From assembly GCA_016800925.1 (NCBI GenBank), contig JABCPU010000912.1, forward strand, positions 1-21,638: DNA of 21,638 nt, given 5' to 3'. The notes below the pieces were generated by a model that saw nothing but the letters and a program-made list of their open reading frames with translations, ran no database searches and was not told the DNA's origin. Position 1 is the first letter of the stretch; each line of letters opens with the position of its first letter. Shown in pieces: positions 1 through 9,580 of this stretch. The DNA is from Suillus spraguei (Eukaryota > Basidiomycota > Agaricomycetes > Boletales > Suillaceae). Position numbers and translations under genes: made by a program.

Positions 1-370
1 CCCTGCACCTGGTCCACTCCAAGCACAGTCATACCCACCACTATTTCCGGACTTTCCCTCCAGTGGCATTCTGGATGTACCTTCACTGTGTGTCCTGGTC
101 TAATTCCCATTCCTATCCAGATTCTATTCCTCCTGATCTCCCTGCATTCCTCTCCAGACATATTCCTGCACCACATGCATTACACCATTTAAGGTATGTC
201 CTTGTCTCCAGCTCTCGGTTACCTCTGTCTCTGTCTTGATAATCTCTTTCGTACATATCTCATCTCTGAGTTCATTTCATTATGTTCTGTTGTACTTAGT
301 AGTATGTTTCCGCATGGTTCATACATAGCCTTGGATTATACTTACTGATCCTTACCTATGATACCTACAG

Positions 371-378
371 TATATAAA
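371..378 (+). promoter_or_regulatory. TATA box of LTR-A1
   Basis: TATATAAA in the context ACAGTATATAAACT. The same box is kept in LTR-A3 (20413-20420, -), although the surrounding LTR has diverged, so it is the likely retroelement promoter. LTR-A2 has lost this segment. Confidence 0.6.
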
Positions 379-773
379 CTCACACTGAAGTACTCTGGAC
401 TTCAGTTTGGTCATTACTGTCTGATTACTTACTTACTTCTTTCTACTTATTCTCTGCTTTATATCTTGCTACCTTCTCATGTCAATATAACTCCATTCCA
501 TTTCTCGCACTTGGGCTCCGGCCCTTGTAAGCCTCCAGTTCAGGCCTATAGGAGTATTCCCTAGGCCGGACCTTTGACCCTTTGTTATATTATACTTTCT
601 GAACTTTATCCGAACTCCAGTCTTTATCTCTGTTCACCTCCGGCTCTACCTTTGGTAGTCTTCCTCTGTTTGTTTCTACTCCAGACTTCGTCCATAGTAG
701 CCTGTACCTTTGTTACATAATCTCCAGACCTACTCCTCCATAGTAGGGCAATACTTCCCCCCAAATCCATGGA

Positions 774-825
774 GCTCCACTCCTCCATTTCTCCACTCCT
801 CTATTTCTCCATTCCTCCACTCCTC
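774..825 (+). repeat. Degenerate 9-bp minisatellite (CTCCACTCC type) in LTR-A1
   Basis: About five to six imperfect CTCCACTCC/CTCCATTTC units. This is the same locus in the LTR as the arrays at 5091-5158 and 19831-20034, here short and degenerate. Confidence 0.7.
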
Positions 826-1294
826 ATCCTCCGGACCTCCTATCTCCGGACCTCTTGTCCTGTCCTATCCTATCCTTGACCTCCTGTGGATCATATTCCC
901 CCCCTGGAGCCTTGCTCCAATCCTGCCCTGGACTTCATCCAGCGGTCTTCCCTTCACCCATTCTACTTGGGACTTGTCCCAGTAGTCTTACCTCTATCTC
1001 CACCTACCTCTGGCGTAGTTTTCTACACTTCTCCAGAAGTTTATTGGCGCTCTATGGAGCAATTCAGCCCAAGAGTTCCTCCAAGGTTCTCCCTCGGACT
1101 TCACCAGAACTCCTCTTTGGACTTCATATGAAATTAGGGGCATGTACTCAGGTAAGGGGCACAGCGCACAAGCTGAGGCCAAGCCCCCATGAATTAGTAT
1201 GACCCTCCAGTACGACCCCATGCAAAGCTGGAACTTCTGAATAGCCTCTGGTTTTGCATGGCCATAACAGTTTTGAGTTTCAGCACTCAGCACT

Positions 1295-1417
1295 CAGTGA
1301 TTCAATAATTTGCTTCTGGCAGAGGTAACATTCATTGAAAAAATTGTATACACATCAATTACTATGCAATTATGCCAACCTCCTCACAAGACCCTTTAAC
1401 CTTCACCTCAACATCCA
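1295..1417 (+). repeat. Left terminal inverted repeat
   Basis: It pairs with 2338-2461 read in reverse complement. The match runs from CAGTGATTCAATAATTTGC to CCTCAACATCCA with only scattered substitutions and single-base indels. Confidence 0.9.
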
Positions 1418-2337
1418 AGAACAAAAACATAGAAAGTCGCATTTCTCACACTTTTGATGTTTTCAGTATCTTACTCTTGCATAAATAATACAGCCTCTTC
1501 GTATATCATTATAATACCATATATACTTGCTTTTTATGACAAGGATCAGCTTAAAATAGGCCGGAGTTTTGAACTAGTGTGAATGCTTACTATTTCTACT
1601 GATAAGGAGCCCATACTTTCAAAACATCAAAGTTTTATTAATCAGACACCTGGAGTAGATTTAAAATACATTCACTATGATATATCTAAATTTATAAAAC
1701 CATCCAACAAGAATTGAGTGCTGAGGAAGTGAAATAGATAAGAAATTGACTGTGGGAAAGTTCAAAGTCCCAAATATCGAAAATGGTCAGTTGGGCAGTT
1801 GTAGGACTTTGATGCTGGGTCAACTGAGATATACACCACATCCCTTCCACCACCCTCCAACCTCAGGGCAATATGCAGTATAGGTTCCTTTAGTAGTCTA
1901 ACATGTATCTTACATATTTTGAATGAAATATTTAACCTGTACCATATATAAATGTGACTTTGTGTAAAAAGATGTCGATTGTCACTTTTCACACATATGT
2001 CATTTTACTTATCATTCAGTCAGTCCTTCATGGATCTTTCTAAAAATTCAAATACATCATTAGGGACATATATGAGAGGTAAATCACGCATCAGATCACT
2101 TATCACAAGCTTGATGATTATGTAGGCTTCTTATCAGTTGAAATATCCCCTGTACATGACATATCAGATTTGTGGCCTATATACAACTGATCCTTTGCAT
2201 ATGACACATGTGGGAGTGTACTACTGTTGATGTCTGAGCAGGGCTGGCCATTTATGCAATGATAAGACATTCACAAACTTTAAAAATGATTGAGGAGCAA
2301 CAGGAGGGCATCCATGATAAGATGGTTGAGATTGAAC
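1418..2337. other. Interior of fold-back element, no gene seen
   Basis: AT-rich sequence with several stops in every frame. The longest minus-strand frame (1762-1992) has no motif I recognise. Confidence 0.5.
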
Positions 2338-2461
2338 TGGATGTTGAGGTGAAGGTTAAAGGGTCTTGTGAGGAGGTGGACATAATTGCGTAGTGATAGA
2401 TGTATATACAATTTTTTTCAATGAATGTTACCTCTGCCAGAAGCAAATTATTGAATCACTG
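2338..2461 (-). repeat. Right terminal inverted repeat
   Basis: Inverted partner of 1295-1417. It ends GAATCACTG at 2461. The two arms could form a long hairpin with a loop of about 920 bases. Confidence 0.9.
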
Positions 2462-2576
2462 AATACCGAGTCCTGAGTCCTGAGTGCCAAAACTCGAAAC
2501 CCAAAACTTGAAACTCGCAAAGTGTCAAGTACCGAGACCCAAGATTCAAAACCCTGGCATACAGTTTCAAGGTTCA
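2462..2576 (-). repeat. Partial satellite unit in inverted orientation
   Basis: The stretch AAGTGTCAAGTACCGAGACC (about 2519-2538) is the reverse complement of the TTGGTACTTGACACT block of the array that follows. The segment before it resembles the reversed CACTCAGCAC and GGGTTCGG blocks. The array therefore changes orientation next to the fold-back element. Confidence 0.6.
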
Positions 2577-4445
2577 ATTCCAAGTTTCAAGTTTCAAATT
2601 TTGGGGTTCAGGGTTTAGGGTTTGGGTTCTGGCATGAGGCACTTGTTACATTGCCAGGAATTCGGGATTTGGGTCCTGGGTTTTGGTACTTGACACTCAG
2701 TGAACTGTATAAGGAATAGAAATTTTACATTATACAGATTTGTGCAAGTTTCAATTTTGAAGTTTGAAGTTGAAGTTTCGGGGTTCGGGCTCCAGCACTC
2801 AGCACTTCTTAAATTGCCAGGAATTTGGGATTCGGGTCTCGGGTCTTGTATTGACACTCGGTGAACTGTGCAAGGAAATAGAAAATTTAATGATACAGAT
2901 TTTTGCAAGTTTCAATTATGAAGTTTGAAGTTTGAAGTTTGGGGTTTGGGGTTTGGGGTTTGGCTGCTGGCACTCGGCACTTGTTACATTGCCAGGAATT
3001 TGGGATTCAGGTCCCGGGTCTTGGTACTTGACACTCAGTGAACTGTGCAAGGAAATAGAAATTTTACATGATACAGATTTTTGCAAGTTTCAATTTTGAA
3101 GTTTGAAGTCTGGAGTTTTGGAGTTCAGGGGTCGGGCTCCGGCACTCGCCACTTGTTACACTGCCAGGAATTCGGAATTCGGGTCCCAGGTCTTGGTAAT
3201 TGACACTTGGTGAACTGTGCAAGGAAATAGAAAATTTAAATGATACAGATTTTTGCAAGTTTCAATTTTGAAGTTTGAAGTGTGAAGTTTCAGGGTTCGG
3301 GGGTCAGGTCCCAGCACTCAGCACTTGTGACATTGCCAGGAATTTGGGATTCAGGTCCCGGGTCTTGGTACTTGACACTCGGTGAACTGTGTAAGGACAT
3401 AGAAATTTTACATGATATACATTTTTGCAAGTTTCAATTTTGAAGTTTCAAGTTTGAAGTGTCGTGGTTCAGGGTTCAGCTGCTGGCACTCAGCACTTGT
3501 TACATTGCCAGGAATTTAGGATTTGGGTCTGGGGTCTTGGTACTTGACACTCGGTGAACTGTGCAAGGAAATAGAAATTTTACATGATACAGATTTTTGC
3601 AAGTTTGAAGTTTGAAGTTTGAAGTTTTGGGGTTCATGGCTCAGGTGCTGGCACTCAGCACTTGTTACATAGCCAGGAATTTGGGATTTGGGTCCTGGGT
3701 CTTGGTACTTGACACTCGGTGAACTGTGCAAGGATATAGACATTTTACAAGATACAGATTTGTGCAAGTTTCAATTTTGAAGTTTGAAGTTTGAAGTTTC
3801 GGGGTTCGGGCTCCGGCACTCAGCACTTCTTAAATTGCCAGGAATTTGTGATTTGGGTCCCGGGTCTTGGTACTTGACACTCAGTGAACTGTGCAAGGAT
3901 ATAGAAATTTTACATGATACACATTTTTGCAAGTTTCAATTTTGAAGTTTGAAGTTTGAAGTTTCGGGGTTCAGGGCTCAGGTGCCGGCACTCGGCACTT
4001 GTTATATAGCCAGAAATTTGGGATTCGGGTCCCGGGTCATGGTACTTGACACTCAGTGAACTGTGCAAGGATATAGAAATTTTACATGATACAGATCTTT
4101 GCAAGTTTCCATTTTGAAGTTTCAGGGTTCAGGCTCCGGCACTCGCCACTTGTTACATTGCCAGGAATTCGGGATTCGGGTCCCGGGTCATGGTACTTGA
4201 CACTCGGTGAACTGTGTAAGGAAATAGACATTTTACATGATACACATTTTTGTGAGTTGCAAGTTCCAAGTTTTAAGTTTCGAGGTTCAGGGTTTGGGTT
4301 CGGGCACTCAGCACTTGTTACATTGCCAAGGATTCAGGATTCGGATCCTGGGTCTTGGTACTTGATACTCAGTGAACTGTGTAAGGAAATAGGCATTTTA
4401 CATGATATACATTTTTGCAAGTTTCAAGTTTTGAGTTTTGAGTTT
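2577..4445 (+). repeat. Tandem array, ~11 units of 153-177 bp
   Basis: Successive units share three blocks in the same order: GCAAGTTTCAATTTTGAAG with repeated TTTGAAG, a CGGCACTCAGCACTTGTTAC block leading to GCCAGGAATT, and TTGGTACTTGACACTCGGTG leading to GTGCAAGGAAATAGAAATT. The GCAAG anchor recurs near 2743, 2904, 3081, 3254, 3425, 3597, 3763, 3926, 4099, 4252 and 4416. The units are imperfect, so the array is not freshly made. Open frames across it exist only because the period often keeps frame; they encode no recognisable domain. Confidence 0.9.
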
Positions 4446-4627
4446 CAGCTTTTTATTGCCTCACATTTTTCTGAGTCCCAAGTGCCAAATCCTGAGTGCC
4501 GAACCTCAGTAGTCCACAATTTCGGGATTCAGCATTTGGGATTCAGCACTCAGGACTCAGACAAATGTCAGGCAATCAAAAGATTTGATTCACACATTTT
4601 TGGTAGATATCTTTTTTGTCTCAAATC
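4446..4627. other. Spacer between satellite array and LTR-A2
   Basis: It contains further short CTGAGTGCCGAA and GGGATTCAGCA motifs like those in the array (to about 4562), then unique-looking AT-rich sequence up to the LTR. No gene is seen. Confidence 0.6.
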
Positions 4628-5349
4628 TGTTACAGCCATGCAAAACCAGAGGCTACTCAGACGTTCCAGCTTTGCATGGGGTCATACTGGAGTGTCATAA
4701 CTAAATCATGGGGGCTTGGCCTCAGCTCGTGCGCTGTGCCCCTTATACAAGTATGTGCCCCTAATTTTGCATGAAGTCTGAGGGGGAGTTCCAGTGAAGT
4801 CCAGAGGGGAACTCCAGAGGAACTCTAGGGCTAGACTGCTCAATAGAGCGCCGACAGACTACTGGAGGATCATGGGAACCATGCAGGAACTATTTCCAGA
4901 GGACAGGAAATATAGGTAAGACTACTGGGTCGAGTCCCAAGTAGAATGGAATGGAGGATGGACTGCCAGATGAAATCCAGGGCAAGATAGGAGGGAAGCT
5001 CCAGGGGGAAAGATGATCCACAGGATGTCAAGGGTGGGGTAGGACAGGTCCAGAGGTCCGGAGATAGGAGGTCTGGAGGGGGAGGAGTGGAGGAGTGGAG
5101 GAGTGGAGGAGTGGAGGAGTGGAGGAGTGGAGGAGTGGAGGAGTGGAGGAGTGGAGGACCAGAGAAGTGAAGGTCCATGGATCCAAGGCAAAGTATTTAG
5201 GACATGGATGAGGATCGGAAGTCTCAGATATCAGAGGAGGTAAAGTCCGGACATAGTGGTGGGTGAGACTGTGCTCAGGGTGGGCTAGGATATGCATAGG
5301 GTTAGCAAGCTAGCTGCAGAGGTCTGAAGGTCCAGTCGGATGATATGCA
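4628..5349 (-). mobile_element. LTR-A2: internally deleted solo LTR
   Basis: It begins TGTTACAGCCATGC at 4628 (the 3' end of the LTR on -) and follows LTR-A1 and LTR-A3 to about 5205. It then jumps to the outer U3 end, since the segment near 5244-5285 matches the region of LTR-A1 near positions 20-65. Roughly 670 bases that carry the TATA box are missing. The probable outer end is ATATGCA at 5349. Flanking pentamers (AAATC, ACTAC) differ, so there is no target duplication, and no primer binding site adjoins it. Confidence 0.75.
5091..5158 (+). repeat. 9-bp minisatellite (GGAGGAGTG)n in LTR-A2
   Basis: About 7.5 nearly perfect units. Every unit has TG where LTR-A3 has CG. Several overlapping open frames rich in Pro, Leu and Ser arise from it and are not genes. 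Confidence 0.9.
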
Positions 5350-5745
5350 ACTACCTCAGCTCCATCATGTCTACAATTATCATACACATGGGCCCACCCA
5401 TCTATATTTTATACCACCCTCGGCCCACCCATCTAATATAATATACTGTACAACACCCATGGCCCACCCGTGTATGTGATAACAAGTACCCTTCACATAC
5501 CTGTCTATCTGATACACATCTACCTTGGTACACCCATCTACATAATATCCAACTACCTCGGCCCATCCGTCTACCAAATATTCATGTACATCGGCCCACT
5601 CATCTACTCTACATATTCCTTGCATGGGCCCACCCGCCGTCATCAGGAATAATATTTCTCCCAGCCCATCTGTCATGAACGAGGATATTTCTACCATGGG
5701 CCCATGGTCCACTGGCCCGTATCATACAGGATATTATGCACGTCC
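5349..5745 (-). repeat. 33-bp minisatellite
   Basis: Copies of a CGGCCCACCCATCTACATAA-type core recur near 5390, 5421, 5460, 5493, 5527, 5559, 5592, 5625, 5661 and 5697, a period of 31-39 and mostly 33 bases. Because 33 is a multiple of 3, minus-strand frames read an 11-residue repeat of the type DGWAEVVGYYV. LTR-A2 ends exactly at its left margin, and its right part overlaps the 3' end of the gene at 5609-7318. Confidence 0.85.
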
Positions 5746-7318
5746 ATTCACTCGTATAATACGGAGATAGTTCACTGTAATATGTGGTCTGCTGCAGTTG
5801 TTGATCCATGAGGTCATGTTTGTGCAAATATTCTTGCTCAGCAAGATGCATTGTATGTTCACGTTCATCTTGAGCATCCTGCACTTTAAGGTCCTTAGAC
5901 CAGATGTCACGTTCAATTTTCATTCGTTTGATGTGGTTGTTCTCAGCATGATGGTCGCGTTTTTCATTGATCGATTGGATCAGTGCCTGTGCCGTATCGG
6001 AGAGTTGTTCAGTGGCACTGGACATGTTATTATCATTGGGATGCTTGCGTGATGAGGGACGAGTGATGGGGACTGGTTGGGGTGACCCACTATGAGTGGA
6101 TGCCCCAGAGAGTTTCATGATTTGGGATGCTGAATGTCCTCGAACAGGAGGACTTGGCTTATGAGAATTAACACAGAAGCCCTGCATTCCACAATGAGCA
6201 CTGAAATCAGAGTCTTCTGAGTCCTGCGGTGTGGCATCACAAGTAGAAGTAGATTGCCAGAAAATGAGTTGCCATTGGACTACATATCACTGCCGTCGGG
6301 TGCAAGAGTGTCTGGGGAGTTCAGTGACACTGGATCATCAAAAGGACATGTCACAATTGGAGTGATGGGAGGGCAAAGATGTTGAAAAGGATCAAATGAG
6401 AGAGATGTATGAGAAATACTAGGAGCTGATGATGAAGAGTGGGAGGATGGTGGTTGTTGCATGCGGGAGAACTGATCTGTAGTAATTTGATCAGCCACAG
6501 GCACAGGGCCAACATCATCTGGATGGATGTCGGTATTGTCCATGTCCATAATTTCGCCGTCTTCAAGTACATTTTCCTCTTCATCAAAAACTCGCACATC
6601 TTTGCTGCCAGACACATTAAAGTGTTGTAGTGCTGCAGACTCAAAGTCTTGTCCAGGGTCCACAGATGACGATACTGTGTTATATGCTGGATTGGTTCTC
6701 CACCAACCATGAAGCTCTGGCCACCATGGGAACTTCACTGGTTGTGAATCTGCAAGCAAAAAATTAGCGGGTGAGCAGCCGATGACAATTATGACTCACC
6801 AAGAAGTGTCCTTGTCTCTGGGTCCTTCTGCAGGTCATCAAATGTCATCCCAGCGCCTGACTGCTTGAGGGTTGCATTAACCTCATTGTATTTTTTCTTG
6901 AGTCTAAAACATCTGATCAGTCATGGACAGATGAATAGATGACCAAAAAATTCAGAAATACTTACATTCCAAATTGCATCTGGACAGGCTTGATGAAAGC
7001 CTTAGGGTTCTGTTGGAAGAGGAGTCTCATCTCAGGATCCTCATCATTTGTGAATACAGAACCTGCAAGCTGCAGGTAGTATGTTTCTTTTGGTACGCCA
7101 GTATGCTTCTTTTTCCTGCCCTGGTCCTTGGCATCCTTCACAGAATCTGAGAAGAGTTTGATGCGCGTGTCCTCATTATCTTTACACCAGGCATTGAGCC
7201 AAGAGGTACGAGCACTGTGAGTTTTCTCCCATTGAATCGGTTTCTTTGTGATATTAGCAGGAGGGGTTGCACTATCAGCAATCTGTGGCGTGTTGTCTTC
7301 ATCATCTACTGATGCCAT
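5609..7318 (-). CDS. Spliced hypothetical protein, Trp-rich N-terminal region and C-terminal coiled coil
   Basis: Exon 1 is 7318-6966 from ATG. Intron 1 (6965-6904) is GTAAGT...TAG. Exon 2 is 6903-6800. Intron 2 (6799-6750) is GTGAGT...CAG. Exon 3 starts at 6749; all joins so far keep frame. Exon 3 meets TAG at 6282-6280, and a frame-keeping third intron, 6290-6217 (GTGATA...CAG), would join it to a long exon running to 5609. That last intron is tentative. The N-terminal region has spaced Trp residues and a basic stretch; exon 3 has FPWWPELHGWWRTNPAYN, which I associate with a multicopy hypothetical family in agaricomycetes. Acidic and Ser/Pro-rich sequence follows, then a charged helical region, probably a coiled coil. 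The last ~45 residues read into the minisatellite. Exon 1 looks vaguely Myb/SANT-like, which is inference. Function is unknown; a transposon-carried gene is possible. Confidence 0.6.
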
Positions 7319-7399
7319 TGCACTAGCAGGAGCTTTTCCCTTTGCAACACGCCTAAGTTGTGTTTGACCACAAGTCCCTCAAGCTCTAGCACGTGCCAT
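7319..7399 (-). pseudogene. Possible original N-terminus with in-frame TGA
   Basis: An ATG at 7399-7397 opens in the same frame as the gene start at 7318 and reads MARARA, then TGA at 7381-7379, then about 20 open residues into the present start. This suggests that the ancestral start lay upstream and that a CGA codon became TGA, leaving the ATG at 7318 as the usable one. Confidence 0.4.
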
Positions 7400-7474
7400 A
7401 CTGTTACAGATGGTTCCCAATGACAGGGTGAGTAGCAATTAGAGATCGCATAATAGCAGAGAGGTTGGCTGTGG

Positions 7475-7509
<35 letters not shown>

Positions 7510-7871
7510 TCGAAGAACAGCAGGGCAGGGCAGGGCGGAGTTTGAAAGATGCCAAGCTGCCAACATTTGGCAGTTTTTCTGAGGTGCAAACTTTGAATAC
7601 CACTATTGTCCAGCCCATCACTTACTTCCTCTTGCTCAGAACATTGGAGGATCCATGTTGATATGACATTGTATACACATATAGAGAAGTCTGACAGATG
7701 GGTAGATACAAAGTGCCCCATGGTGAGCGCGAACCTGAGGATCACTGTTTGCATCAACTAATTGAGAGCCTGTTGCTGCAGGCACTGACAGTGGCTGGTA
7801 GTGGTGCTTCGAAGCTATTTGTCAGATGTCACAGGTCACACCCACCTTCAAAGCTGATGTTCAGTTGGTCA
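7400..7871. other. Intergenic sequence upstream of the spliced gene
   Basis: Presumed promoter region of the minus-strand gene and flank of LTR-B1. Apart from the hexanucleotide repeat I see no gene and no clear regulatory motif. Confidence 0.4.
7474..7512 (+). repeat. Hexanucleotide microsatellite (CAACGA)n
   Basis: About six perfect CAACGA units, read as GTTGTC or TCGTTG on the other strand. Poly-Val or Ser-Leu open frames across it are artefacts. Confidence 0.9.
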
Positions 7872-8345
7872 TGTTACGAACTGGGGTGGCATCACCAGCG
7901 ACAGTGAAAAGACACAGCCGGTCTGCTGGGAAGTTCTTACAATGCCCAGAAGAGGACAAGGCGATAGTACTAGGAACGCATTCTGAGTACGATCAAGGGT
8001 TCGGCCTCGAAGACAAGTCTAAGAGGTTCTGCGAGAATAGAGACTAAGGCTAAGGAGTGCTTAGACTTAGAGACGATTCAAGACAACTTAGGTTGGAGAC
8101 CTAAGCGAAGGAGATTCCAGGTAAAACCCAGTAAGATTAAAGTGAAGTTTCTACTACAAGTACAACGTGCTTAAATAGGTCAATATGTGCGCACGGACCA
8201 AGAGAGGCGTGAGAAAGTAAGTGCGTATCCAAATAAGGAAGGCAACTATAGTACAGATGCGTTGAGCATATGAGTCAGAGTCATGTTATGTAACATACAA
8301 AGTAAAGGAAGTAGAAAATGAATAGGGGCACATACAATTGTAACA
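7872..8345 (-). mobile_element. LTR-B1: 3' LTR of a truncated family B copy
   Basis: 474 bp, TGTTACGAACTGGGG to ATTGTAACA on +, matching 9581-10054 and 16573-17043 along the whole length. On its high-coordinate side is the polypurine tract of element B (TTACCCCCTT on +). It keeps the TATA-like TATTTAA (8177-8171) and the 11-mer ACTTTAATCTT (8143-8133). Confidence 0.95.
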
Positions 8346-8355
8346 TTACCCCCTT
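8346..8355 (-). other. Polypurine tract
   Basis: AAGGGGGTAA on -, immediately before LTR-B1. The same tract precedes LTR-B2, as expected for plus-strand priming at the 3' end of an LTR element. Confidence 0.7.
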
Positions 8356-8377
8356 TTTACACGTAAAGTCACCGACT

Positions 8378-9580
8378 TTAGTCATCCTGATTCTCATAAT
8401 AAACGGGGTCATCACTATACTCGTAGTCCTCATCAGCAAAGGATCCACTCCTCATATACGCGGCTTCTTCAACGCCGGCGCGTCGCTTAGCGTCCCTTCT
8501 TTTCTCTGCTTGAATTCGTTCATCGTCAAGCTGTTGCTCCCAAGATCGAAGAGCGTTGTAGAATCCATCATCTTTCCAGGTTAACGTAAAAGGAGGAGCT
8601 CTGACTTGTCGAGGACAATAAATGGATAGATGGGTAGGCGACCAGTATCTACAAACCTTGCACTGGTATTCCGCACAATTCTTTTGACGATGTCCAAGTA
8701 GTCCACAGACGCGACATTTCATGTTTTCGTCGGGATTAGAAATGGATTTGCATAATGGCGACGGTGAAATAATGGGTGTGGGGCTGGTGGATCTGGCGCG
8801 CTTCTTTCCCTTATTCCGTCTCATACGTTTTAAGGCAAGGGTGTTGTTACGTCTAAGCTGCGCCTGCTGGGTGGAAGAGAGAGTGTATGCTGATGTCGGA
8901 AGATCAGGGGTACTTCCTCGTTCAGCAGTCGCAAGGAGTTCACTAGGGGAAGAGGGAGAAGTGATGCCGAAGTCTTTTACTAAGACTGGTGAGACGGGAT
9001 CCATTGGACCGAATGATGATGGAATGGACATGGGAGGGTGAATGTGAAGATCGCGAAGTCGGGGACCGAGCGCTACCAGCTCAGTGACAGGGATTCCTAA
9101 TAGTTTTGCGGCCTCACACTGCTCTTCTGTGCAAGGTTCATACAGCCATGCGGGGTGGTCATGGGAGACTGTGACGGGAGGTGGTGAAGTTGGTTGTTCA
9201 GTAGGAGATGGGGTTCGTGGAGAGACTAAGTTGGCTTGCGTTTGCTGTAGATCGGTGATGGCTTCTTGACTAAGTTTCTGGCCGCTCTAGTTTCAGCGAC
9301 TGATTGCTGGATGGTTTCGACAACCGCGTTGGTGAGCTGTCCGATTTCTTGAACAGCAGTGCATAGGCCAGTAAAGGCGTCAAGACTAGAATACATGCGC
9401 GAAGAAGCAGGTGCTGGAACAGGAAGTGGCATATCTTCCTGTGGAGAGGGAGGTCGAGCAACGCCTGCTCGACGTTCGGCCACGATGTGAATAGCTTCTT
9501 CAACATCATTTTTAAAAGAATTGGGAAGCAGCAGCATAGTGTAAGAACGAATGCGTTTTGTAGATGTAGGAGGCACTGAC
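8378..9580 (-). pseudogene. Third ORF of element B, 5'-truncated copy: coiled-coil, double zinc-knuckle protein
   Basis: Open for about 400 codons with one break: a small indel near 9268 separates an N-terminal part (9576-9268) from the rest, ending at 8378. Seen in order: a helical region with AVVETIQQSVAETRAARNLV (probable coiled coil), a Pro/Ser/Thr-rich linker, a conserved segment around EEQCEAAKLLGIPVTELVAL, a basic cluster KRMRRNKGKKRAR (nuclear-localisation or RNA-binding candidate), then two zinc knuckles at about 8610-8722, CX2CX4HX4C (CRVCGLLGHRQKNC) and CX2CX6HX4C (CKVCRYWSPTHLSIYC). An Arg/Lys/Glu-rich helix and an acidic tail close it. It lies between pol and the 3' LTR, same strand, so it is not a standard gag or pol part. 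Zinc knuckles suggest nucleic-acid binding. The family name is not known to me. The 5' part is cut off where LTR-B2 begins. Confidence 0.75.

Larger units (their letters stand above)
1..1269 (+). mobile_element. LTR-A1: solo LTR of gypsy family A, 5' end beyond window
   Basis: This is a long terminal repeat read on +. Reverse-complemented it aligns by eye along most of its length with the LTR at 19380-20801 and, in two blocks, with the LTR at 4628-5349. Shared blocks include the segment around 1140-1260, the stretch around 512-545 and the TATA region. It ends at 1269 in ATAACA, matching the CA end of the other copies. The first roughly 65 bases of the LTR are missing, judged from LTR-A2. No gag or primer binding site follows at 1270, so it looks like a solo LTR. 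Short open frames inside it are not genes. Confidence 0.85.
1295..2461. mobile_element. Non-autonomous fold-back or TIR element
   Basis: A 1167-bp AT-rich segment bounded by near-identical inverted repeats of about 124 bp that start CAGTGATTCAATAATTTGC on both sides. No transposase can be read in the interior; the longest open frames there are short and resemble nothing I know. CAGTG ends are compatible with an hAT-type terminus, but the 8 bases outside each end (TCAGCACT and AATACCGA) do not match, so there is no target duplication to confirm this. The inverted similarity seems to continue weakly outward to about 1270 and 2495. It could be a MITE-like hAT relative or a fold-back structure formed by rearrangement. 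Confidence 0.65.

Noticed and set aside
1762..1992. Possible remnant transposase frame inside the fold-back element
   Set aside because: 76 codons with no catalytic motif or recognisable similarity.
2577..4445. CRISPR-like array
   Set aside because: The units are long, adjacent and diverged throughout with no unique spacers, and the context is a fungal genome.
4086..4700. Longest plus-strand open frame over the satellite (about 204 codons)
   Set aside because: It is made of repeat units whose period keeps frame, then runs into LTR-A2. It has no domain and no sensible start or stop context.
4870..5297. Pro/Leu/Ser-rich open frames on -
   Set aside because: They are translations of the 9-bp minisatellite and LTR sequence in several overlapping frames.
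5380..5712. 110-codon minus-strand protein with 11-residue repeats
   Set aside because: It is the 33-bp minisatellite; treated as a repeat, not an independent gene.
7404..7757. Open frames with a poly-Val or Ser-Leu run
   Set aside because: They come from the CAACGA microsatellite and show no conserved sequence.
7780..9580. AGGCACTGAC found both near 7780 and at the left flank of LTR-B2, possibly a target duplication
   Set aside because: Ten bases without positional relation to an LTR end at 7780; most likely chance.
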